Assembly (NCBI GenBank): GCA_016839515.1
Contig: JAEOUE010000298.1
Span: forward strand, 1 to 42,859
Source of the DNA: Candidatus Hodarchaeum mangrovi
GTDB taxonomy: Archaea; Asgardarchaeota; Heimdallarchaeia; Hodarchaeales; Hodarchaeaceae
Reading direction: 5' to 3'
Length of the DNA: 42,859 bases
The notes beneath the pieces are model-generated. The model searched no databases, had not been told where the DNA came from, and saw only the letters and a list, made by a program, of their open reading frames with translations. This document shows, one piece after another, positions 34,214-41,918 of this stretch. Position 1 is the first letter of the stretch; the number at the start of each line of letters is the position of its first letter. A program made the position numbers and the translations under genes.

Positions 34214-34301
34214 TGTCGGGGACTGTTCATAATATGAATTTCTTACCATATGATAATATTGTGTTAAATGGAATAATAATAGATCAAAACTTCAAAGCTG
34301 G

Positions 34302-35045
34302 GTGAATCTCATCGTAATTAATATAGCACATAGAGGTGGAGCAGGTTTAGCTCCTGAAAACACTTTAACTTGTTTCAAAACAGGTTCTCAGTATGCAGAT
34401 ATGATTGAATTTGATATTCAACCTTCTCAAGATCATTACATATTGGTTTTTCATGATCGGCAAGGGATTGAACGTACATCTAATGGATCTGGTAAGATCA
34501 TTGATCATCCTTATTCTTATCTTCAATCCCTAGATGTTGGTTCTTGGTTTCATCCCAAGTTTACTAATGAACGAATACCAACATTATATGATACTATTGA
34601 GATATTGACTAAAATTTCCTCTACTATTCTGTTTAATATTGAGCTAAAATACTTGGATTCATCAAACTGGTTTGAGAAAAGTATTTTAGAGGTTATTGAC
34701 CATTTTAAGATTGAAGAGAGAACCTTTATCTCTGCTAGGTATTTAGAAAATATTTTTAATATCCAAGAAATTAATCCAGAAATTTCATGTATATTACTAC
34801 AAAAAGAACGACATTGGAATGATTATTTAGATATTGTAAACAATTTAGGTCTAAATATTGTCCAAATTCGTCGGACAGCTCTGATACCTGAATTTTTTGA
34901 AAAATGCCAGGATCAGGGAATTAAAATATTCTATTTTTATGCAGATACAATTCCAGAAATGAAAAAAGCTATTGATTTAGGCGTTGATGGTATTTTAACA
35001 AACTTCCCTAATAGACTTCGAGATATTCAAGAAAATATGACTTAA
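34302..35045 (+). CDS. Glycerophosphodiester phosphodiesterase
   Basis: This 247-residue TIM-barrel enzyme splits glycerophosphodiesters into glycerol phosphate and an alcohol. The catalytic signatures are IAHRGGAGLAPENT, EFDIQ and FHDR near the N-terminus, NIELK in the middle, and DGILTNFP at the end. The family length is normal, and no signal peptide is present, so it is cytosolic. The start is GTG at 34302, and no clear ribosome binding site is seen. It ends in a shared hairpin with the convergent M20 gene. Confidence 0.9.
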   Translation: MNLIVINIAHRGGAGLAPENTLTCFKTGSQYADMIEFDIQPSQDHYILVFHDRQGIERTSNGSGKIIDHPYSYLQSLDVGSWFHPKFTNERIPTLYDTIEILTKISSTILFNIELKYLDSSNWFEKSILEVIDHFKIEERTFISARYLENIFNIQEINPEISCILLQKERHWNDYLDIVNNLGLNIVQIRRTALIPEFFEKCQDQGIKIFYFYADTIPEMKKAIDLGVDGILTNFPNRLRDIQENMT

Positions 35046-35119
35046 AACCATAATTTTAGACCTAGTAATGCTAATTAATTGTTTTTCAATAAAAAATACC
35101 CTCGAGGCTCTCTAAATAG

Positions 35120-35144
35120 ATAATAAATCATAGTGATTTATTAT
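35120..35144. terminator. Bidirectional terminator hairpin between the GDPD and M20 genes
   Basis: ATAATAAATCA and TGATTTATTAT pair perfectly for 11 bp around a TAG loop. The hairpin lies 75 bp after the GDPD stop and 8 bp after the M20 stop on the opposite strand. It fits transcript 3' ends in both directions. Confidence 0.5.
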
Positions 35145-35151
35145 TCATAAA

Positions 35152-36312
35152 TTATTTAAGGAAATTTACTGCAATTAAAGAGTACATTGTTGATAACGGT
35201 TCTAGGCAATCCATTGGAACATACTCATTCTTTTGATGTGCGACTTCTTGATGTGGTCCTAAATGAAGACATGGTATTTGTCCTTCACCTGCAAAAATAT
35301 TAGCATCTGTAATTCCTATAGTATATTCATATAGAGGAGCTTTTCCCATCACTGTACGATAAACACTATCAAATACCTGAAAAATAGGATGGTTTTGATC
35401 ATCTATATATGCTTCATAGCGTGGAGGTTTTAAATTCACAGTTACTTCAGCAGAAAGATTTAATGAATGAATCAAGTTCTTCATATCATCAATAGCTGAT
35501 TGAACTGTTTCTCCAGGAATTAATAACCGATTCACTTCCATACGAGCAAATGAAGGAACCGTTACAGAATAAATCTCATATCCTCCCTCTATTTTCAATG
35601 TAGAATAATTACCTTTTCCAAATTTTGGATGATTTTGAAAATTAAGTTTATTAAGGTTTGCTAGAATTTTCCCTAATTCTTCAATTGCATTTATACCAAA
35701 ATTTGGTCGAAAAGCATGTGCTGCTTTTCCCTTAACTAAAATTTCATATAAAATTTTTCCTGTAATTCCAAGAGGAATTGGTTTTAACTCATCCCCGGAG
35801 TAAGGTTCTCCTAATACAATTGCATCTACTTTTCCATACTCAGATGCAAGCATCGCTTTAGCTCCTTTTCCAAATCCCTCTTCATCAACTACACCAGAAA
35901 AAGAGAGTTCTCCGTTGAATGAGTGTTCTGATTCAACGAAAGCTCGTAACATATTTAATGTACATGCTATACCTGTTTTCATATCACAGACTCCTAAACC
36001 AAATAATTTTCCATCTTTAATTACAGGATCAAAAGGATCAGTTTCCCATCCATCTACAATGGGTATTGTATCAGTATGGCCATTGAAATTAATTTTATTT
36101 CCAGTAGTTTTTCCAGTTAGTTTTGAATAAATATTTGGTCTGCCTCTTTCTACCTCAACAGCTATACACTTTAAACCTAATGCTTCTAGCTCATTCTTAA
36201 TGAATTCAGCCATCTCACCCTCATTCCCAACAATTGAGTTAATACTAATCATATCTTTTAGAAGTCTTAGAGTATAATTTAGATCGAGTTCTTTTAATAA
36301 ATCTTCCATCAT
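35152..36312 (-). CDS. M20-family metallopeptidase/deacylase (ArgE/DapE type)
   Basis: This 386-residue binuclear zinc hydrolase shows NFNGHTDTIP (first zinc His and Asp), GVCDMKTG (bridging Asp), VVDEEGFGKGA (catalytic Glu pair) and VLGEP, with a dimerisation domain in the middle (about 180-295) that includes KGKAAHAFRP. Members remove acyl groups or cleave small peptides: succinyl-diaminopimelate desuccinylase, acetylornithine deacetylase or LysK-type. The substrate is not resolved. It lies 158 bp downstream of the VWA/MoxR pair on the same strand, perhaps in one operon. Confidence 0.85.
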   Translation of the reverse strand: MMEDLLKELDLNYTLRLLKDMISINSIVGNEGEMAEFIKNELEALGLKCIAVEVERGRPNIYSKLTGKTTGNKINFNGHTDTIPIVDGWETDPFDPVIKDGKLFGLGVCDMKTGIACTLNMLRAFVESEHSFNGELSFSGVVDEEGFGKGAKAMLASEYGKVDAIVLGEPYSGDELKPIPLGITGKILYEILVKGKAAHAFRPNFGINAIEELGKILANLNKLNFQNHPKFGKGNYSTLKIEGGYEIYSVTVPSFARMEVNRLLIPGETVQSAIDDMKNLIHSLNLSAEVTVNLKPPRYEAYIDDQNHPIFQVFDSVYRTVMGKAPLYEYTIGITDANIFAGEGQIPCLHLGPHQEVAHQKNEYVPMDCLEPLSTMYSLIAVNFLK

Positions 36313-36470
36313 TTTAATCTCAATAAGACGAAAAAAGTTCTCCTTAAAAAACTTTACACCGAATATCCTAGAATTTTAAATATAATTTCAGATAATCCCT
36401 TAGGATTATCTATTTTTCTCTCCTCCTCCTCTATGATGATTGAAAATATTTAATAGAGATATTTCTAGAA

Positions 36471-37349
36471 TTACCAAGGGGATCTTAAAATTTTCATTAA
36501 AGCTCGTGGGACTTCATTATAATTCCGAACAACCACGTATCTACCGCCACCAAGTCGAGCAAGATCTTTACAGACTCGTTCTCCCCATTTTTTACCTCCT
36601 GGAAGATTTATTACATGTAATTTTTCGAATTGTCGACAAAGATAGCGTGGATCACCCCCTTTATTGTATGCTCCATCACTCAATAAAATAGCCCATTTAA
36701 ATCGGGTTATTAACCCTTTTAATTGTAATGCACCCACTTTAAGAGCATCTTCAATGTTAGTATACCCAACAGCTTCAAGATCAAGGATTTTATCCATTAT
36801 ATCATCAATTTTTACATCATCATTGATTCCCTTTATTAGAAAAGCTTTTGTATTAAATGCAATTACACCAAACTTATCATTTCGCATAGAATAAGCCATT
36901 ACTGCTGATGATAGTGCAGCATTGATATTTCTTTCTCCCATCATGGAACCACTGGCATCGAGAATTAGAACTCCATTCTTTTTCCTTTCACGTCGTTCAA
37001 TTCCAACAATATCACTACTTTTTAGTGCTGGAATACCAGTCGGATAACGTTCTAAAATCTGATCCATGGTGGCCTCAAGATCAAAATCTGCATCAGGTTG
37101 ATATTCTCCTCTAATAGGAATATCTCCTCGCAATCCCTCAGAAGCAACCCTTAGAGACATTTTTAAAATTGCTGTCCGTGTTAACCTTTTTAGAATTTTT
37201 CGTCGTTTCGAATCGATTACTCCACGCATGACAAAAAAAAGTTTTGGAGTGTATATTCCTCCAGAACCAGCCACTCTTCCAAGAGAAACTAAGCGTTCTG
37301 GATTTAATATGTTAGAAACTGCGTATTTATTGATTTTAGCGAGAGACAT
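36471..37349 (-). CDS. VWA-domain protein (CoxE/ChlD-like) paired with MoxR; true start probably upstream
   Basis: A von Willebrand A domain occupies about 125-290, with an intact metal-ion site DASGSM (Asp131 counted from the ATG at 37349). The N-terminal part is helical. The gene follows a MoxR ATPase, the usual partner: MoxR/VWA pairs act as chaperones for cofactor insertion or complex assembly. The frame stays open for more than 60 codons upstream of the first standard start codon, with protein-like content running back into the end of the MoxR gene and no ATG, GTG or TTG. The coordinates given are therefore a minimum. Confidence 0.8.
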   Translation of the reverse strand: MSLAKINKYAVSNILNPERLVSLGRVAGSGGIYTPKLFFVMRGVIDSKRRKILKRLTRTAILKMSLRVASEGLRGDIPIRGEYQPDADFDLEATMDQILERYPTGIPALKSSDIVGIERRERKKNGVLILDASGSMMGERNINAALSSAVMAYSMRNDKFGVIAFNTKAFLIKGINDDVKIDDIMDKILDLEAVGYTNIEDALKVGALQLKGLITRFKWAILLSDGAYNKGGDPRYLCRQFEKLHVINLPGGKKWGERVCKDLARLGGGRYVVVRNYNEVPRALMKILRSPW

Positions 37350-37537
37350 CAGTGCAGGAAGGTTTTCATGTTCAATAGCTGATTCTGTTAACCTTTCTAC
37401 GCTTGCTAAATCAAGTTTATCTAGCCTTGGAAGTGTATCGCCGGCAGCAATAGCTGCTTCAGCAAGATCCTCTATATTGAGTCTACCAAATAATCTAATA
37501 TTTTTCTTGTATTCCCGGTGAGATTCCCGGGAACTGC

Positions 37538-38407
37538 TTATAAAAAACGGTCTTCTTCCCCTGATAGCACTGCTTCGACTATCTCATGAATAATATCTTC
37601 AATAGGTCGTTCTACCCCATCTTCAAGTTCTATTTTTGTTGCTAGAGTCATAATAGCCATTTCAGAAACTGTTTCTAAGTTCATACTTGACACTAGACTT
37701 AGAATTTTAGCTAGATCAATTGCTCCTCGGATAGAAGAACCTCGTCGAATATCGCTATGGTTTCTTGTTGCACGAGTTATTTTTGCTGCTGTTTCTGCAA
37801 TTAGATTATCTTCATCTCCAATTTGTGCTTTTTTCTTTACAATTTCAAGCTCCTCCTCAAATCCTTGATGGTCAAGTTTAATCCAGACAAATCTGTCTTT
37901 TAGGGCCTCAGAAAGCACAGTAGTTCCAATATAAGATTCTGGGTTTTGAGTTGCTACGACTAAAAAACCTTCTTTTGCGTTTACGACGCCTAATTTAGGT
38001 AAAATTAATATACCTTCATCCATGGACGGTAATAATACATTCTGGGTTCCTTCAATTAATCGATTTGCTTCATTGATAAATAAAATCGATCCATTTTTCA
38101 TCGCAAGAGTTAATGGACCAGGTACAAAAGCATCCCATACCCATCCCTTTTCTACAACGAGAGGGGGTTCAAAATGACCAACAAGCTTGGATTCAGTGTA
38201 TCTTTCATCTCCATCAATCCGAATAAATCCTTGGTCAAAATAAGCAGCAACTGCATGTGCTAAGGTTGTCTTACCTACTCCAACAGGACCTTCAATAATA
38301 ATATGTTTTCCTGCAGTTTTTCCAAGTATAAGTTTTCGGAGGGTTCGTTCTCGACCTACAACCCCAAATTTCTCTTGAATATCTAAAATAATTTGTTCTA
38401 TATCCAC
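37538..38407 (-). CDS. MoxR-family AAA+ ATPase
   Basis: The 289-residue ATPase has Walker A GPVGVGKTT (Lys46), Walker B ILFINEAN, sensor 1 VVATQNP and a lid rich in Arg. The GTG at 38407 is preceded by GGTGA at good distance; a TTG 12 bases upstream is less likely. MoxR ATPases work with VWA proteins to remodel or activate complexes. It stands first in the minus-strand run MoxR-VWA-(M20), and the end of the gene overlaps or closely abuts the VWA frame. Confidence 0.88.
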   Translation of the reverse strand: MDIEQIILDIQEKFGVVGRERTLRKLILGKTAGKHIIIEGPVGVGKTTLAHAVAAYFDQGFIRIDGDERYTESKLVGHFEPPLVVEKGWVWDAFVPGPLTLAMKNGSILFINEANRLIEGTQNVLLPSMDEGILILPKLGVVNAKEGFLVVATQNPESYIGTTVLSEALKDRFVWIKLDHQGFEEELEIVKKKAQIGDEDNLIAETAAKITRATRNHSDIRRGSSIRGAIDLAKILSLVSSMNLETVSEMAIMTLATKIELEDGVERPIEDIIHEIVEAVLSGEEDRFL

Positions 38408-38732
38408 AAATGTCACCAACAGGTAATAATTAAATAATCATTAATCCTATCGAATATATTATTCATAATAACCATTTTAATTAGCATAAACGAATTTCTG
38501 GGATAATAATAAATACATTTACAATTACCCAGCTAATATCAGCAAAAGAACGCCATCTCTTTATTCTCTATTTATGCTTTTGCCCTCATTTTCGTAATCA
38601 ACTTTCATGCATAAATTAAGTTATGTAAATATTTTGTCATTTCTATTGTGAAAGGGATGTATTGGTAGATCTAGATTCATTAAAAACTAATAATCCTTTT
38701 TTAATATAATTTATATACCCCAATAGAATAAA
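38408..38732. other. 325-bp spacer upstream of the MoxR gene
   Basis: It is AT-rich with a MoxR promoter presumably near its left end. I saw no open frame, repeat or structured element. Confidence 0.5.
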
Positions 38733-38746
38733 CGCCGAGGGTGGGA

Positions 38747-38780
38747 TTTTCAAATAGATAATTGCTTTTATCTATTTTTT
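38747..38780 (-). other. Intron 2 of tRNA-Ser(CGA), in the T-loop
   Basis: A T-loop that should be 7 nt is 38 nt. The extra 31 nt form a perfect 10-bp stem with a 6-nt loop (AAGCAA). Flanking TTCAAA and TTTGAA can extend the pairing. The exact splice sites are ambiguous within a run of A. Confidence 0.7.
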
Positions 38781-38808
38781 GAACCCACGAGTGCAAAGCA
38801 CACCAGAT

Positions 38809-38830
38809 TTCTAGTTCTAAACAAAGGTAT
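38809..38830 (-). other. Intron 1 of tRNA-Ser(CGA), position 37/38
   Basis: A 22-nt AT-rich insert sits between the anticodon loop G37 and A38. Boundaries could slide one base because of flanking A residues. The tRNA splicing endonuclease recognises a bulge-helix-bulge; the helix here looks relaxed. Confidence 0.75.
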
Positions 38831-38887
38831 CTCGAGTCTGGCGCCTTACCGAGCTTGGCTACCTCGGCTTTAATAATTTTCCTTAAA

Positions 38888-38972
38888 TGCGGGGGGTGAG
38901 ATTTGAACTCACGAACGTCTACACGACCAGGACCTGAACCTGACTCCTTTGACCAGACTGGGAAACCCCCGC
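38888..38972 (-). tRNA. tRNA-Leu(CAG)
   Basis: The 85-nt tRNA has acceptor GCGGGGG/CCCCCGC with discriminator A and no CCA. The anticodon arm CAGG-TTCAGGT-CCTG has anticodon CAG. A long variable arm and the T-arm GTGAG-TTCAAAT-CTCAC are present. It is uninterrupted. It lies 19 bp upstream of tRNA-Ser, so both are probably on one precursor. Confidence 0.93.
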
Positions 38973-39108
38973 TTTATGTTTTTTTATCCTCGATTGATTT
39001 TTCAATGATTATTAATAATCTAAATTGATTACTGATTGATAATTAAGGAACTATAGAAGGGGATAGATAAGGATTTGGATCTTTATTAATTAGAAACAAT
39101 CAGGGGAA

Positions 39109-39118
39109 CATATAAATA
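39109..39118 (+). promoter_or_regulatory. Candidate TATA box for mutS
   Basis: GGGGAA followed by CATATAAATA resembles an archaeal BRE/TATA pair, about 70 bp upstream of the mutS ATG. The expected transcription start is near 39140. It is a sequence match only. Confidence 0.4.
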
Positions 39119-39184
39119 ACTGCGATTAATAAATATTATCTATCCTGAATCGTTCCTTTCACTTGTTTTCGAGATTAGAAGCCA

Positions 39185-41914
39185 ATGAGCCAAACAACAA
39201 AAGCTATGAAACAGTATTTCGAGATCAAGAAGAAATTTCCCGATACCATTGTCTTTTTTCAATTAGGGGATTTTTATGAAACATTTTATGAAGATGCAAA
39301 ACTTGCATCAAAGGTTTTAGATATCACATTAACTTCACGAAAATCAAGAAAAGATGAAGAAAGAGGAATCCCATTGGCAGGTATTCCTGTGAAGGCATTA
39401 GATTCTTATATTAATAAGATGATAGAAGAAGGATATAAAGTAGCAATTGTTGATCAGTTAGAAGATGCTAAAAATGTTCCATCAGGAAAAATTGTAAAGC
39501 GAGGAGTAACGAGAGTTATAACTCCTGGGACTTTATTTGAACCTACCTTATTAAATAATAAAACAAATAACTTCCTATTAAGCATTGCTTTTAATGAAAA
39601 GAAAAATATGATTGGTGTTTCTTTTGTTGATATTTCAACAGGGGAATTTTTAGTTTCTGAATTTTCAGAGAACTCCCTAGATATGTTCCGGGATGAATTT
39701 ACACGATTTAAACCTTCAGAAATTATAATTCCAGATGTCACTAGAAAAGGAGAATTATATAAGGCGCTTCTCGATATTATCTCCTCTCCTCCAAAAATAA
39801 TGATTTCTCCCATTAATGAAACCCATTTTAATTATGATACTGCCCGATCTGCTTTACTGAACCATTTTGATGTAAAATCATTACAGGGATACGGTTGTGA
39901 GGCTATGATTGAGGGAGTAAGAGCAGCAGGTGCACTTATCATCTATCTATCAATGTTGAAAAAGGAATTTCCAAGTAATATTTCTTCTTTGAGGACAATA
40001 TCAAATAGGAATTATTTAACACTCGATTCTACTAGCCAAAGAAATCTTGAGATTGTTGGCAATGCTTTTGATGGTAGTATTCGTGGTAGTCTTTTATCGG
40101 TATTCAATGATATTAGTACATCGATGGGAGCACGTTTACTTAGAAGATGGTTATTGCAACCATTACGGGATAAAGAAATAATCTGCCAACGGTTAGATGC
40201 AGTGGAACAATTTCAGTCTAATCTTGAATTAGCTAGAGAAGTACAAGATCTTCTTACAAACATAACTGATTTTCAACGATTAATGACTAAAATAACGTAC
40301 AGTACTGTAAATGCAAAAGATTTGATCACTTTAAAACTATCATTAAAACTAAGCTTGGAAATTATTGGACTACTACATCATAATCAGGATCTAAATTCAT
40401 ATATTTGTAAGAAAATCACTAGTTTTAATTCTTCTCCACTAGAAAAAATACATCTGATCATTGAACATGCCATACTTGATAATCCACCAACAACATTAAA
40501 AGAAGGTAATCTTATCAAAGTATCTTATAATAAAGAGTTGGAAAATCTTCACAGACTTAAATCTAATCATAAATCAATTTTAAAGGAAATTCGTGAAAAA
40601 GAAGAGTCACGAGTTAATTTTAAGTTTAAAATCGGTTTCAATTCTGTTCATGGATATTACATAGAAGTTACCAAAGCTCAAATCCGCGAGGCTGGAGGAG
40701 ATGAAGCGATTCCAACCGATTATATACGAAGACAAACTCTTGTGAATGCTGAAAGATTCATTACTCCAGAACTTAAAGATTTTGAGGAAAAGAAGCTCAA
40801 TGTAGATGAAAGGATTAATGAATTGGAATATTTGATTTTTTGTGAAGTTCGTGATCAAGTTTCAGCCGTTGTTTCTCAAATCCGTTTTTTTGCTGAATTA
40901 CTTGCTGAATTAGATGTGATAATTTGTTATACATTTACCGCTATCCGTAATAGCTTTGTTAAACCTAAATTTGTAGAAGAAAAAGGTATTTTAATCACTA
41001 ATGGACGACACCCGGTTGTTGAATTACTTCAAAAAGAATCAGGATTTGTACCAAATAGTACTGATCTTAATCAGGGAGAACTTCATATCATAACTGGTCC
41101 AAATATGTCAGGGAAAAGTACTTTCATTCGACAGGTAGCAATTATTGTGTTAATGGCTCAAGCTGGTTCTTGGGTTCCTGCTAATGATTGTAGATTGAGT
41201 ATATTTGATAAAATTTTTACTAGAGTTGGGGCATTTGATCGTTTAGCTTTTGGTCAATCTACTTTCATGTTAGAGATGCTAGAAACGGCTCATATTCTAA
41301 ATAATAGTACTCGTGACTCTTTAGTCATCTTGGATGAAGTAGGAAGGGGCACAAGTACTTATGATGGATTATCATTAGCTTGGGCTATTGCTGAACACAT
41401 CGCTCGAAATATAAAATGTATGGCATTATTTGCTACTCATTATCACCAGCTCAGTGAATTAGAAAACTTTTCTAAACGAATAAAGAATTTTCATATGACT
41501 GCTATGGAGCGAAATGGAAAATTAATGCTATTGTATAAAATAAAAGAGGGATCAACGGATCATTCCTTTGGAATAAGTGTAGCAAAAATGGCTGGAATAC
41601 CAAATTCTGTAATATTATCTGCTCAAAAGAAGTTATTAAAATTAGAATCAATATCAGCAGAATATAATAGTGAGGTTGCCTCTGATAAAAAAGGGCCTCG
41701 ACAATTATCTTTAGTAGAAGCTTTGTCTAATGTTACAAATAAACAAGAAAGACTGAAAAAATTAGAAGACTTAAGGATTGAAATCCTTGCATTTCTTAAA
41801 AATTACATCAATATTGATATTAACTTTAAAACTCCCATTGAAGCTTTAAACGATCTTGAAGACATAATTAAAGAAATAAAAAGACTATATAATGAGATTC
41901 AGGAGGATTTATGA
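39185..41914 (+). CDS. mutS: DNA mismatch repair protein MutS (bacterial MutS1 type)
   Basis: This 909-residue protein has all domains of mismatch-binding MutS1. The mismatch-recognition domain starts QLGDFYETF with the Phe30-x-Glu32 pair that reads the mispair. Connector, lever and clamp domains follow, then the ABC ATPase with Walker A GPNMSGKST (638-646, Lys644), the ABC-signature region FGQSTFMLEM, Walker B LVILDEVGRGTSTYDG and the ATHYHQL switch. The C-terminal extension is helical. This type is common in bacteria but patchy in archaea. mutL follows at once. Confidence 0.96.
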   Translation: MSQTTKAMKQYFEIKKKFPDTIVFFQLGDFYETFYEDAKLASKVLDITLTSRKSRKDEERGIPLAGIPVKALDSYINKMIEEGYKVAIVDQLEDAKNVPSGKIVKRGVTRVITPGTLFEPTLLNNKTNNFLLSIAFNEKKNMIGVSFVDISTGEFLVSEFSENSLDMFRDEFTRFKPSEIIIPDVTRKGELYKALLDIISSPPKIMISPINETHFNYDTARSALLNHFDVKSLQGYGCEAMIEGVRAAGALIIYLSMLKKEFPSNISSLRTISNRNYLTLDSTSQRNLEIVGNAFDGSIRGSLLSVFNDISTSMGARLLRRWLLQPLRDKEIICQRLDAVEQFQSNLELAREVQDLLTNITDFQRLMTKITYSTVNAKDLITLKLSLKLSLEIIGLLHHNQDLNSYICKKITSFNSSPLEKIHLIIEHAILDNPPTTLKEGNLIKVSYNKELENLHRLKSNHKSILKEIREKEESRVNFKFKIGFNSVHGYYIEVTKAQIREAGGDEAIPTDYIRRQTLVNAERFITPELKDFEEKKLNVDERINELEYLIFCEVRDQVSAVVSQIRFFAELLAELDVIICYTFTAIRNSFVKPKFVEEKGILITNGRHPVVELLQKESGFVPNSTDLNQGELHIITGPNMSGKSTFIRQVAIIVLMAQAGSWVPANDCRLSIFDKIFTRVGAFDRLAFGQSTFMLEMLETAHILNNSTRDSLVILDEVGRGTSTYDGLSLAWAIAEHIARNIKCMALFATHYHQLSELENFSKRIKNFHMTAMERNGKLMLLYKIKEGSTDHSFGISVAKMAGIPNSVILSAQKKLLKLESISAEYNSEVASDKKGPRQLSLVEALSNVTNKQERLKKLEDLRIEILAFLKNYINIDINFKTPIEALNDLEDIIKEIKRLYNEIQEDL

Positions 41915-41918
41915 TCTA

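Larger units (their letters stand above)
33845..34301. other. Right part of the candidate replication origin region (457-bp non-coding)
   Basis: It contains an inverted ORB box (33952-33971), a very AT-rich tract (34138-34188) and a degenerate third ORB (34194-34213). The last is enclosed by a perfect 11-bp inverted repeat, ATATGGTAAGA at 34158-34168 and TCTTACCATAT at 34241-34251. No open frame is present. Confidence 0.55.
38733..38868 (-). tRNA. tRNA-Ser(CGA) interrupted by two introns
   Basis: The acceptor arms GCCGAGG and CCTCGGC pair fully, with discriminator G and no encoded CCA. The anticodon arm is CCAGA-CTCGAGA-TCTGG with anticodon CGA at 38832-38834. A long variable arm (GTGC-TTT-GCAC) marks a type II tRNA, and serine fits the anticodon. 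Intron 1, 22 nt (38809-38830), follows base 37, the canonical archaeal place. Intron 2, 31 nt, lies inside the T-loop (between 38747 and 38780): GTGGG-TTCAAA and AAT-CCCAC are separated by an insert whose arms AAATAGATAA and TTATCTATTT pair perfectly. Removing both leaves a normal archaeal tRNA-Ser. Confidence 0.88.

Noticed and set aside
37228..37521. Plus-strand frame of 97 codons opposite the VWA gene start
   Set aside because: It is antisense to protein-like VWA sequence that continues upstream on the minus strand, so it is explained as a shadow.
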